Shown here piece after piece: positions 36,051 through 44,071 of a stretch of 64,000 nt of DNA. The notes under the pieces were generated by a model. It was not told the DNA's origin, searched no databases, and saw only the letters and a program-made list of their open reading frames with translations. The translations under genes were made by a program, and so were the position numbers. Every line of letters starts with the position of its first letter. Within the stretch, counting starts at the first letter, position 1. Source of the DNA: Idiomarina sp. PL1-037 (GTDB lineage: Bacteria > Pseudomonadota > Gammaproteobacteria > Enterobacterales > Alteromonadaceae); assembly GCF_034422975.1 (NCBI RefSeq), contig NZ_CP139873.1:62001-126000 (forward strand). The letters run 5' to 3'.

Positions 36051-36962
36051 CTATTTTTGCGGTATGCCAGCCAGACCGGAGCGGCCTCTGCGGTTAGCGA
36101 ACCAAACTCCAACTAAAATGGCAAGCATTCCAAACCCTTGCTGCAACCAAAAGTCTTCGCCATCAAGTATCCCCAATATAAGAGCGACAATGGGAATGAG
36201 GTAGGTGACTGAACTGGTAAAAACGGTATTGGTGAGCTGCACAACATGGTTAAAAATAACCAAAGCGCCGGCGGTTCCTGCAATACCCAGAGCCAGAACA
36301 GAAAACAGCGACAACATTGCGTCCGGCTGCTGAACCTGAGTCATAAAATCTGTTCCTGCAAACAAGTAGATGGTTGCCGGAACGGCAGCCATAAGCAAAG
36401 ATATGCCGGTAATGGTTAATGGCGATAAGTCACTGATTTTGTGCTTAATGAGGTTCAGATTAAGGCCATAACAAATTGTTGCGGCCAGGACTAACAAGGC
36501 GTACAGATTAACGTCCCAGCTTCCATTCGCCGATGCGGTAACCAGGAGCAAGGTACCAAACAAGCCAATGGCTACGCCAATAACCTGTGCTAAGCGCGCT
36601 TTCTGATGGAAGAACAATGCACCAATAACCAGTGTTGCGATAGGGGTTAACGCATTAAGAACTCCGGTAACGCCGCTTGCCAGCTGTGTTTGTGCAATGG
36701 CAAACATAAAAGCCGGAATAAGACTGCCTACCAGCCCGACACTGGCAAGCTTTAACCAATGCTTGCGGGTGATTTTATTCAGTCGACGGGCAATGAAAGG
36801 CGCAAGCACAAGTCCTGCTGAGCTGATGCGTAGTGCGCCAACCTCCATTGGGCCAAAGGCCAATAAGCCTTTTTTTATCAGTAAAAAAGAGCTCCCCCAA
36901 ATCAATGCGAGTAGCCCTAATAATAACCAAGCACTAAGCGGTGGTGTGTTATTCGTCGTCAT
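36051..36962 (-). CDS. EamA/DMT-family transporter
   Basis: A 303-residue inner-membrane protein with about ten hydrophobic segments arranged as two EamA repeats (about 10-140 and 150-285). The first repeat has LLALIWGSSFLLIKKGL, the typical opening of the family. Substrates cannot be predicted; relatives export amino acids or metabolites. The start is taken as the ATG at 36960-36962, which overlaps the end of engB by 14 bases; the frame stays open 16 codons further upstream inside engB. Co-transcribed with engB. Confidence 0.85.
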   Translation of the reverse strand: MTTNNTPPLSAWLLLGLLALIWGSSFLLIKKGLLAFGPMEVGALRISSAGLVLAPFIARRLNKITRKHWLKLASVGLVGSLIPAFMFAIAQTQLASGVTGVLNALTPIATLVIGALFFHQKARLAQVIGVAIGLFGTLLLVTASANGSWDVNLYALLVLAATICYGLNLNLIKHKISDLSPLTITGISLLMAAVPATIYLFAGTDFMTQVQQPDAMLSLFSVLALGIAGTAGALVIFNHVVQLTNTVFTSSVTYLIPIVALILGILDGEDFWLQQGFGMLAILVGVWFANRRGRSGLAGIPQK

Positions 36963-37569
36963 ACTCTTTGCTATACCACTGGTTGAGTTTCTCTTCGACT
37001 TGCTCCACACCTATACGTTTTAATGAGGAAAAGGCTTCAACCTGAACGTCGCCGTTGAAGGCTATCGCTGCTTGCTTAGCTTTTAAAACAGTTGATTTTC
37101 GCGCGCCTTGCTTGAGTTTGTCTGCCTTGGTTAATAAAGCGAGTACCGGCAGGTCACAGTCGACAGCCCAGTAAATGAGTTCCTGATCAGTTTCGCGGAA
37201 AGGGTGACGAATATCCATTAATACCACGATGCCTTTTAAACTGTCCCGTTGCTGAAGATACTCGCTTAACGAACGTTGCCATTTCTCTTTGACTGCCAAT
37301 GGAACCTTAGCGAATCCGTAGCCGGGTAAATCTATCAGTCGCTGACCTGTAGTAAGCTCAAAAACGTTAATTAACTGAGTTCGTCCAGGCGTTTTACTGG
37401 TACGGGCCAGCGCTTTTTGACGAGTCAGAGTGTTTAACGCGCTGGATTTTCCTGCGTTAGAACGGCCGGCGAAAGCAACTTCAATGCCCGAGTCCGGCGG
37501 CAGTTTGCTGATATCGGGTGCACTGGTCACAAATTTTGCCGATGCGTAATCTAATTGCTGATCTGCCAC
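36949..37569 (-). CDS. engB: Ribosome biogenesis GTP-binding protein EngB (YihA/YsxC)
   Basis: A GTPase of about 206 residues needed for late assembly of the 50S ribosomal subunit. The G motifs are GRSNAGKS (residues 35-42), the switch segment TSKTPGRTQ, DLPGYG and LTKADK. The upstream frame is open to 37647 without resemblance to the family. The GTG at 37567-37569 (reading MADQQLDYASAKF) is preferred by length, but no clear ribosome site is seen and a GTG four codons earlier is possible. In E. coli the gene also lies close to polA. Confidence 0.93.
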   Translation of the reverse strand: MADQQLDYASAKFVTSAPDISKLPPDSGIEVAFAGRSNAGKSSALNTLTRQKALARTSKTPGRTQLINVFELTTGQRLIDLPGYGFAKVPLAVKEKWQRSLSEYLQQRDSLKGIVVLMDIRHPFRETDQELIYWAVDCDLPVLALLTKADKLKQGARKSTVLKAKQAAIAFNGDVQVEAFSSLKRIGVEQVEEKLNQWYSKEYDDE

Positions 37570-37764
37570 TATTAAGGTCACTTTTATTAAAAAAACGGAA
37601 CATCTACGCACATTATGAAGTATCCGGACAGTATCTCCAATGATCATTTAGCAATTGATTCGGTTTTAATCATTTAATCCACACAAGTTTTGTGTAAAAT
37701 AGCAATCTGCTTAAGGTGATTTATTGGGGCGCGTGGCGCCATCCAGAACAGAAGAGAAGCAAAC

Positions 37765-38391
37765 ATGAAAAAATTCGCAATCTTTTTGGGACTTTTCTTC
37801 GGTACCGCCGGTATCGCAGTAGCACAAAGCGGAGACGCTGAAGCCGGAAAAGAGAAATCGCAAGTTTGTGCGGCTTGCCATGGACCCAATGGTGAATCTC
37901 CGACCGATATGTATCCGCATTTGGCCGGTCAGCACGAAAAATATTTATTCAAGCAGCTGAAAAACTTTAAATTGGCTTCAGAAACCGGTGGCGAAGAAGG
38001 TCGTAACAACGCCATTATGATGGGGCAAGTCGCTTCGTTGTCAGAACAAGATATGGCCGATCTTGCTGCGTTTTATGCAGCAAAAGACGAACCGAAAGGT
38101 GAGACACCTGAGGACATCGTTGCTAAAGGCGAAGACTTGTTCCGCCGCGGAAACCCAGAAACCAATATGCCTTCATGCGCTGGCTGTCACGGTCCTCGGG
38201 GAAACGGTATGGGGTTAGCTGCTTTTCCTGACATTTCAGGCCAGCATGCCGCATACACCAAGTCTCAGCTAGAAATGTTCCGTAGTGGTGAGCGTGCAAA
38301 CGACCCGAATGGAATGATGCGAGGCGTTACAGAGAAAATGACAGACGAGGAAATTGAGTTGCTGTCTAAGTTCTTGAGTGGCTTGTATTAA
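37765..38391 (+). CDS. Diheme cytochrome c4
   Basis: A 208-residue periplasmic electron carrier. A signal peptide of about 20 residues ends at AVAQ. Two heme c sites are present: CAACH (C35, C38, H39) and CAGCH (C138, C141, H142), one in each of two similar halves, and distal Met residues are available (around M85-M86 and in NGMMRG). Cytochrome c4 typically donates electrons to terminal oxidases such as cbb3 or aa3; none of these is in the window. The gene diverges from engB and ends at a strong terminator. Confidence 0.93.
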   Translation: MKKFAIFLGLFFGTAGIAVAQSGDAEAGKEKSQVCAACHGPNGESPTDMYPHLAGQHEKYLFKQLKNFKLASETGGEEGRNNAIMMGQVASLSEQDMADLAAFYAAKDEPKGETPEDIVAKGEDLFRRGNPETNMPSCAGCHGPRGNGMGLAAFPDISGQHAAYTKSQLEMFRSGERANDPNGMMRGVTEKMTDEEIELLSKFLSGLY

Positions 38392-38410
38392 ATTCGTATT
38401 TGCGAATAGA

Positions 38411-38434
38411 AAAGCGGCCTCGGCCGCTTTTTTT
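38411..38434 (+). terminator. Terminator after cytochrome c4
   Basis: AAAGCGGCC-TC-GGCCGCTTT followed by more T (seven in all). It starts about 20 bases after the stop codon and, with its A run on the left, could work on both strands. Confidence 0.9.
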
Positions 38435-38556
38435 ATGAGCATAAGAAATTTTATGAGCGACGTGCTTTTTTTCTTGTTAACAAAAAGTAATAAAAAAGTT
38501 GTTTCTTAGATCAATAAAATCATTGAATTAATATTTGGTTCAAGTAGTCTTAACAA

Positions 38557-38896
38557 CGCTCGGGGAGCTTCCATACAGAAAAAAACAAAAAAAAGATGTT
38601 AAAAGTCCTTGAGAAAATAATAAAAAGACTGTAAAAATACAGCTGACTCGACACAAAAAAATAACAAGAGGTCGAGAGGTTATCGAAAAGTCAGATATTA
38701 TCTTATTTCTCGATAATCCAGGGAGTAAAGCCAATAGGCTCGCGGTTGCTCCACTTAATAATAACAATAATAAAAAGCAGACAGGTTACGGAAAACCGCA
38801 ATAAAAACTCGGAAACAGTGACAACCATTCTCATAGTTGCAGTGCGCTGCCAATGTTATGAGCGAATCAGGCGATGTGAGAGCATCGCCTTTTTTC
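38557..38896 (+). ncRNA. Candidate non-coding RNA between cytochrome c4 and yihI
   Basis: The roughly 600 bases between the cytochrome gene and yihI hold no plausible protein gene, yet end in a strong terminator of their own, separate from the cytochrome terminator. The stretch shows several hairpins: GCTC-GGG-GAGC at about 38557, CTCGAC/GTCGAG (about 38646-38676), a TTATCGA/TCGATAA pair near 38680-38717, and GGTT-ACGGAA-AACC at about 38784. A weak promoter (TTGAAT 38524, TAGTCT 38545) would start near 38556. In E. coli the CsrA-binding RNA CsrC lies between yihA (engB) and yihI. Only four GGA motifs are present, fewer than in known CsrB/CsrC RNAs, so the identity is open. Confidence 0.5.
38869..38896 (+). 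terminator. Orphan intrinsic terminator before yihI
   Basis: AGGCGATG-TGAGAG-CATCGCCT followed by a run of six T. No coding region lies upstream for about 480 bases, and yihI starts about 100 bases downstream. This is the main evidence for an independent transcript here. Confidence 0.9.
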
Positions 38897-38999
38897 TTGC
38901 CTAAAATCCATTACAAACTTGTAATTCGGTGCTTCCCACTGACGTAATTCATGTTATTGCGTTACAATGAACCATATTAGTTGTTATCCAGGAGCGACC

Positions 39000-39413
39000 A
39001 TGACTCGCCGCAAAAAAACACGCAAGGCCGGACCACTGGCACAGCCTAAAACTCCCCGAGATGCACGCGCAACAGATGCGGCATCCAAGGGCAAGAAAAA
39101 AGGAAAGGGACAGGCTCCCGGTCAGCGACATTCATCGGCTAAAGTTCTGCAACAAAGCAAAACAAAAGGGGATGAGAAAGATCCCCGGCACGGAAGTCGC
39201 CGTAAAATAGCTTTGGTGATGACACCTGAGCAGGAGCTGAAGCAGTTACAGGAAGATACCAAACTGCAGTTACTGGCTGAACGCTTTGAAAACGATGAGT
39301 CTCTGACAACAGAAGAGCAAAGCTATCTTGACGAGAAGTCTGAGCGTTACGAGCAGCTGATCGCGAAACTGGGTTATGAACTCGATGAAGAATGGGACGA
39401 CGAGGAGAGCTAA
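39000..39413 (+). CDS. yihI: Der GTPase-activating protein YihI
   Basis: A 137-residue, highly charged protein. A basic N-terminal half (MTRRKKTRKAGPL, KGKKKGKG) is followed by an acidic C-terminus with LAERFENDESLTTEEQSYLDEK, the typical YihI pattern. YihI stimulates the GTPase activity of Der, an essential ribosome-assembly factor. The ATG at 39000 follows AGGAG by five bases; an ATG 11 codons earlier lacks this. Its TAA overlaps the ATG of the next gene by one base. Confidence 0.9.
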   Translation: MTRRKKTRKAGPLAQPKTPRDARATDAASKGKKKGKGQAPGQRHSSAKVLQQSKTKGDEKDPRHGSRRKIALVMTPEQELKQLQEDTKLQLLAERFENDESLTTEEQSYLDEKSERYEQLIAKLGYELDEEWDDEES

Positions 39414-39871
39414 TGTCCAGCGAATTCTATTGGATTATCGCCATTGTAGGCGTATTGATTATTGTAGCTCTGGGTTGGTACGCTTCGACTTTACTGTTGC
39501 GCTTGCGTACTCAGACTCAAGTTCGCGAAGCTGCGGTGCAAAAACGCGTTGACCGTATTGATGAGAGCATTATTACCATAGCCAAAGCAATGCAGCAGGA
39601 GCAATGTCCGCTGTCTGAAGGATGTCTGAGGATCGTGGTCCTGCTTGATCATCGACCTGAAGCGGTTGATTACGATTACTCAAATGACTACCCTGCGATG
39701 CACGATATGTATGAGAAAATAAAGCATATGCCGACGCATGAGTCGCGTAAGAAATTCCCGAAGAAGAAAGTGAAGGAAATGGACGACCAGCGCGAGGGCT
39801 ATGAAAAGTCGATGCGCGATATTATTCTTGCTGACGTTGATAAGCTATTAAAGCAATTTCCAGCGGCCTGA
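39413..39871 (+). CDS. DUF2489 membrane-anchored protein
   Basis: A 152-residue protein with one N-terminal membrane segment (about 5-28, FYWIIAIVGVLIIVALGWYA), then a charged cytoplasmic domain with QEQCPLSEGCLRI and a Lys-rich stretch (RKKFPKKKVKEM). This matches the DUF2489 family, of unknown function, which commonly follows yihI in Vibrio and related genera. It begins within the yihI stop codon (TAATG), after GAGGAGAG, so translation is coupled. Confidence 0.85.
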   Translation: MSSEFYWIIAIVGVLIIVALGWYASTLLLRLRTQTQVREAAVQKRVDRIDESIITIAKAMQQEQCPLSEGCLRIVVLLDHRPEAVDYDYSNDYPAMHDMYEKIKHMPTHESRKKFPKKKVKEMDDQREGYEKSMRDIILADVDKLLKQFPAA

Positions 39872-39880
39872 GGAGGCGGC

Positions 39881-40708
39881 ATGGCGTTTTTTAAAGGTAT
39901 AAAGGAAGATATAGCTAGCGTTTTTTCAAGAGACCCAGCTGCGCGTAACACCATGGAAGTGTTATTTCACTATCCAGGACTTCATGCCACCTGGTTTCAC
40001 CGCATAAGCCATAAGCTTTGGGGCTGGAAACTGTATTGGCTTGCCCGCTTTGTGTCTAATATTTCACGCTGGTTTACTGGTATCGAGATCCATCCCGGGG
40101 CTAAAATTGGCCGTCGCTTCTTTATCGACCACGGTATGGGGGTGGTTATTGGTGAAACTGCGGAGATTGGCGACGATGTCACTCTTTATCATGGTGTCAC
40201 TCTGGGTGGTACAAGCTGGAATAAAGGTAAACGACACCCGACGTTAAAAGACGGAGTGGTTATCGGTGCCGGCGCTAAAGTGCTGGGTCCGATTACGGTC
40301 GAAAAGTCTGCCCGTATTGGTTCTAACGCTGTCGTTGTCCGTGACGTACCCGAGTTAACAACGGTAGTAGGTATTCCGGCTCGTGTAGCTCAGTCTGGTG
40401 TTGATAAAGAAACGACTGAGCGGCGCAAGAAAATGGCTCAGGAATACGGTTTTGATGCTTACGCTATCTCGGCAGATAATCCTGACCCGGTGGCAACGGC
40501 AATAGGCCGAATGCTTGATCATGTGCAGGTGCTGGATAACAAAGTGTCAGACCTGTGCCAGGCGGTTAATAAGCTTGGTGGTGATGTCTGCGGAGAGATC
40601 CCTGAAGTTGATATGGATGACGTCGAGTTTCTGGAAGAAAGCGAACGCGCCGCTAAACGACGCGCTCACAAAGATGATGCTTCTGTATCAGACGATCAGA
40701 ACCATTAA
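39881..40708 (+). CDS. cysE: Serine O-acetyltransferase
   Basis: A 275-residue enzyme that acetylates serine with acetyl-CoA for cysteine synthesis. The short N-terminal helical part is followed by a left-handed beta-helix of hexapeptide repeats: IEIHPGAKIGRRFFIDHGMGVVIGETAEIGDDV, here quoted by its parts IHPGAKIG and HGMGVVIGETA. GGTSWNKGKRHPT is the conserved loop. The acidic C-terminal extension beyond about residue 195 is longer than in the short enzymes and unlike the inhibitory tail of E. coli CysE. It lies nine bases after the DUF2489 gene and overlaps the convergent chemotaxis gene by four bases. Confidence 0.9.
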   Translation: MAFFKGIKEDIASVFSRDPAARNTMEVLFHYPGLHATWFHRISHKLWGWKLYWLARFVSNISRWFTGIEIHPGAKIGRRFFIDHGMGVVIGETAEIGDDVTLYHGVTLGGTSWNKGKRHPTLKDGVVIGAGAKVLGPITVEKSARIGSNAVVVRDVPELTTVVGIPARVAQSGVDKETTERRKKMAQEYGFDAYAISADNPDPVATAIGRMLDHVQVLDNKVSDLCQAVNKLGGDVCGEIPEVDMDDVEFLEESERAAKRRAHKDDASVSDDQNH

Positions 40709-42276
40709 CTTTTTAAGTTAAAGCGCTCAATCAATGAATACAACTCTTTGCTGGTATTTTGCAGTTCGTTGCTTGAGTGCTGAGTTTGGTCTGCCGTCTT
40801 TTGAGTCTCGCTGGCAGTATCGGCAATCTGAGTAATTTGTTCACTGATATGGTCGGCAACACCACTTTGTTCTTCGACAGCAGACGCCATTTGCGCTGAC
40901 ATGTCAGAAATATCCCGAATTGCCACTGAAATCTCACCCAGCGCGCTGTCTGCTAAACGAACTTTTTCCACCCCCTCCGATGCTGCCTGCTCGCCTTGTT
41001 TCGATACTTCTACGGCATTACGGGCACGGTCGCGCAGTTGCTGAATAACTTTGTGAATACCTTCGGTAGACTGAGTCGTTCTGGAAGCCAGAGAGCGAAC
41101 CTCGTCAGCGACCACGGAAAACCCGCGGCCATGTTCACCGGCACGAGCGGCCTCGATTGCGGCGTTCAATGCCAGTAAGTTGGTCTGATCAGCAATAGAT
41201 GAGATTAAATCCGCAGCCTCGCCGATAGCCCCGGTAGATTGATCAAGCTCTTCCACCGTTTTGGCGATTTCTTTTACTGCGTCATGCAACCTGATAATAA
41301 CTTCACTGGCTTCTCTTGCCAGCTCGACACTTTCGTTAATGTTGGTTTTGGCTGATTCGGCTTGCTCCGCATTACGTTCTATTGTGTCGGCTACTTCCTG
41401 AATGGCGGTGGCCATTTGGTTCATCGCGGTTGCCGTCTGCTGTGTCGCTGCGGTTTGTTTATCGACATGCTGACTGCTCAGCTGCGCCTGATTGTATGTA
41501 TCTTCGGTCACTTTAAGAAGACCGCCAACCGCATCTTTCATTCGGCTTAAGGCGGTTCGGTTACGCGCGCCTTCGCTAATAAGCTGCATCGCAAGCCTGG
41601 CTTCCCGGCCCTGCTTGTTGAAATAAGTCATACCGACCAGCTCAGAGTCGAAAGCGTCAGGGCGTAAAGTTAACAACCCTTGCAACATACGACCAACATA
41701 GGCCCCATAAGCAAGTGTTGATACCGCTGTACCTGCTAACGTGATAAGTGCCGCTAAGGGGTTGCCGAGTGAGGCTATAATGGCACTGGCTATGGCACCG
41801 GGAACTATCACGGGTATTAAATCTTTACAGCCCAACCATACACGCTTGCCAAATGGAATGGCATGTTTACCGGCGTTCAGTCTGTCGTAGATACCTTGTG
41901 CGCGTCTTTTAAGTTCATCTGAGGTGGCAACCCGCACCGATTCGAAACCCACGGGCTTATCGTTTTCCATTATTGGTGTGACATACGCACTGACCCAATA
42001 ATGGTCGCCACTTTTACAGCGGTTTTTAACTAAGCCCATCCAGGGTTTACCGCGTTTAATGGTTTTCCACATATGCTCGAAAACGCTGGCCGGCATATCG
42101 GGGTGACGCAAAAGGTTGTGCGGTGAACCAATTAGTTCGTTGCGTGTATAGCCACTAATATTAACGAAGTCTTCGTTACAGTGTCTGATGACCCCTTTTA
42201 GATCGGTTGATGATATCAACCGATAGTGGTCTGGAAAGCGGTTTTCCTTTCCTGTTACCGGACCATTATTTTTCAT
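40705..42276 (-). CDS. PAS-containing methyl-accepting chemotaxis protein (Aer-like)
   Basis: A 523-residue receptor with the Aer plan. An N-terminal PAS domain (about 15-125) has LKGVIRHCNEDFVNISGYTRNELIG and the PHNLLRHPDMP segment seen in Aer-type redox or oxygen sensors. A hydrophobic hairpin at about 155-205 anchors it to the membrane, and the cytoplasmic signalling domain (about 250-520) has the conserved hairpin tip DQTNLLALNAAIEAARAGEHGRGF. There is no large periplasmic domain, so the signal is probably internal (FAD/redox), an inference from the family. The CheA/CheW partners are outside the window. Confidence 0.92.
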   Translation of the reverse strand: MKNNGPVTGKENRFPDHYRLISSTDLKGVIRHCNEDFVNISGYTRNELIGSPHNLLRHPDMPASVFEHMWKTIKRGKPWMGLVKNRCKSGDHYWVSAYVTPIMENDKPVGFESVRVATSDELKRRAQGIYDRLNAGKHAIPFGKRVWLGCKDLIPVIVPGAIASAIIASLGNPLAALITLAGTAVSTLAYGAYVGRMLQGLLTLRPDAFDSELVGMTYFNKQGREARLAMQLISEGARNRTALSRMKDAVGGLLKVTEDTYNQAQLSSQHVDKQTAATQQTATAMNQMATAIQEVADTIERNAEQAESAKTNINESVELAREASEVIIRLHDAVKEIAKTVEELDQSTGAIGEAADLISSIADQTNLLALNAAIEAARAGEHGRGFSVVADEVRSLASRTTQSTEGIHKVIQQLRDRARNAVEVSKQGEQAASEGVEKVRLADSALGEISVAIRDISDMSAQMASAVEEQSGVADHISEQITQIADTASETQKTADQTQHSSNELQNTSKELYSLIERFNLKS

Positions 42277-42365
42277 AAGCGCCTTAAAGTTGTTTGATTA
42301 ATATCAATATTAGTAAGGTTATCGTGATTTTCTAGAAAAAGTTTAGCGAAGTAGGCATTTAGCCA

Positions 42366-42391
42366 TAAAAAAACGCCGCTAAAAGCGACGT
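42366..42391 (-). terminator. Terminator after cspA-like gene
   Basis: On the minus strand ACGTCGC-TTTTA-GCGGCGT is followed by TTTTTTTATGG. The stem (42373-42391) has one G-T pair. It lies about 55 bases downstream of the cold-shock gene stop. Confidence 0.85.
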
Positions 42392-42444
42392 TTTTGAAAT
42401 TCTTTGTGTAAACGTTCGGCACCCAAGAGGGTACTGAAGGTTCC

Positions 42445-42651
42445 TTACATAGGAACTACGTTTTCAGCTTGTGGGCCTTTAGGGCCTTGAGCTACGGTGA
42501 AAGAAACCTGCTGGCCTTCTGCCAGAGTTTTAAAACCGTCAGACTGAATAGCGCTGAAATGTACGAAAACGTCTGCGCCGTTTTCTTGTTCGATGAAACC
42601 GAAGCCTTTAGCTTCGTTAAAGAATTTTACTTTACCAGTAGTAGTAGACAT
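42445..42651 (-). CDS. Cold-shock protein, CspA family
   Basis: A 68-residue single cold-shock domain, an RNA and single-stranded DNA chaperone. It has both nucleic-acid-binding motifs: KGFGFI (RNP1) and DVFVHF (RNP2), starting MSTTTGKVKFFNEAKG. The frame continues 15 codons upstream, but the ATG at 42649-42651 is at the family start. A promoter about 140 bases upstream gives a long leader, as in cold-inducible csp genes; whether this copy is cold-induced cannot be told from sequence. Confidence 0.95.
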   Translation of the reverse strand: MSTTTGKVKFFNEAKGFGFIEQENGADVFVHFSAIQSDGFKTLAEGQQVSFTVAQGPKGPQAENVVPM

Positions 42652-42794
42652 GCTGATATTCCTCGTAGTGCATGTTGAAATCAATGTATTGCTCAAAAAA
42701 CTTAGGTATTACTTGGACTTACAAAACGAGGTACAGCAAAAAGGACTTCGTAAAAAATCTCAAATCAATAGCCGAAATTTTCTCAGCGGCTTTG

Positions 42795-42822
42795 AGTATA
42801 CGCTTAATATAACCCGAGTCAA
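42795..42822 (-). promoter_or_regulatory. sigma-70 promoter of the cspA-like gene
   Basis: On the minus strand TTGACT (42817-42822) and TATACT (42795-42800), each five of six to consensus, are separated by 16 bases. Transcription from about 42788 gives a leader of about 137 bases containing a GCCG...CGGC hairpin at its 5' end. Confidence 0.7.
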
Positions 42823-42834
42823 CAATACCTTGCG

Positions 42835-43380
42835 TTATTTTAACCAGTTACGGCTGATATTGCGGAAAGTATCCGTTCCTGATTTCTCTAACCATTCAAA
42901 TGCCGCCATTTCAGACGTAATAATTTCAACGCCGGCGTTTCGCATGCGCTCAATGGCGCTGTCCTTATCTGTAGGGCGGCGCGAGCCTACAGTGTCAGCT
43001 GGTAAGAAGACCTGATAACCTGAAGCCTGAAGCTCTATTGCTGTTTGCAAGACACAGACGTGCGTTTCCATGCCCATAATAACCACATGCTTTTTATTGT
43101 ATTCAGAAAGCACGTCGCGAAAGGTGTCGTCACGCACCGCACTAAAATGTGTTTTTTCCACCACACGCGCTGCTTCAATAATATCTTGCAGGCTATCAAC
43201 GGTGTAGCCCAAGCCTTTCGGGTACTGTTCGGTAATAAGAATAGGTAAATCCAGCTGCATGGCAATTTCACCTAGCCAGCGCATACGCGAAGTAACCACA
43301 TCGCGTTGGTGGATGGCAGGCAGTAACTTCTCCTGAGCATCAACAATCAGTAGTAAAGAGTCTTTCGCAGAAAGTAGCAT
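42835..43380 (-). CDS. Isochorismatase-family hydrolase
   Basis: A 181-residue cysteine hydrolase of the isochorismatase superfamily, YcaC-like. The catalytic triad is visible: Asp14 in LLLIVDAQEKL, Lys76 in VVEKTHFSA and Cys109 in GMETHVCVLQTA, which also shows the usual cis-peptide region before the Cys. The substrate is unknown. The gene stands alone on the minus strand upstream of the cold-shock gene, which has its own promoter immediately after its stop. Confidence 0.9.
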   Translation of the reverse strand: MLLSAKDSLLLIVDAQEKLLPAIHQRDVVTSRMRWLGEIAMQLDLPILITEQYPKGLGYTVDSLQDIIEAARVVEKTHFSAVRDDTFRDVLSEYNKKHVVIMGMETHVCVLQTAIELQASGYQVFLPADTVGSRRPTDKDSAIERMRNAGVEIITSEMAAFEWLEKSGTDTFRNISRNWLK

Positions 43381-43579
43381 GATGTATTCCTGTTAGTACT
43401 AAGTGATAACAGATACTAACTCTAGCTGATTAACACTACCATCAGCAAAAAGTCTAAACTGAGTTAATAAATTTGGTTAATAATTATGCGTGAAATTTGC
43501 AGTTAAGGCGGTCAATGGCTACAATCCCCGCCTTTCCAAATGCAGATGCACATCCAAACAGTAAACAAAAGGTGACACC

Positions 43580-44071
43580 ATGGCTCCGGTATTGATTCTA
43601 ATGGGTTCCCAGTCCGATTGGCCGGTAATGCAAAAAGCGGCAGAAATGCTCGAGTCTCTGGGCATTAAATGGCAGGCGAAAGTGGTCTCTGCACATCGTA
43701 CGCCGGACTTGCTTAAATCCACCATGGAACAAGCGGAACAAGATGGTGTGCCTGTGGTTATCGCCGGTGCCGGTGGTGCTGCTCATTTACCGGGTATGCT
43801 GGCGGCTTATACGGCCATTCCGGTGTTTGGTGTGCCGGTTCCTAGCAAGCAGTTAAAAGGTTTAGACAGTTTATTGTCCATTGTGCAAATGCCTAAGGGT
43901 GTGGCTGTTGGTACTTTGGCTATTGGCGATGCCGGAGCGGCAAACGCAGGCTTACTGGCCGCACAGGTTATTGGCAGCTTCGACAGTGACGTGCGCAAAC
44001 GTGTACACGAATTCCGCACAGCGCAAAAAGAAAAAGTGATGGCTAACTCAGATCTGGAGTTACCAAAATGA
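43580..44071 (+). CDS. purE: N5-carboxyaminoimidazole ribonucleotide mutase
   Basis: A 163-residue enzyme of purine synthesis that converts N5-CAIR to CAIR. Conserved segments include LILMGSQSDWPVM (phosphate-binding loop), SAHRTPD with the catalytic His and AGAGGAAHLPGM. Length is typical of class I PurE. It overlaps purK by four bases (ATGA). No PurR-like palindrome was found in the 200 bases upstream. Confidence 0.97.
   Translation: MAPVLILMGSQSDWPVMQKAAEMLESLGIKWQAKVVSAHRTPDLLKSTMEQAEQDGVPVVIAGAGGAAHLPGMLAAYTAIPVFGVPVPSKQLKGLDSLLSIVQMPKGVAVGTLAIGDAGAANAGLLAAQVIGSFDSDVRKRVHEFRTAQKEKVMANSDLELPK

Noticed and set aside
38540..38767. 75-codon minus-strand frame in the gap before yihI
   Set aside because: Composition is that of an A-rich strand read backwards (many Ser, Phe, Leu), with no ribosome site and hairpins throughout.
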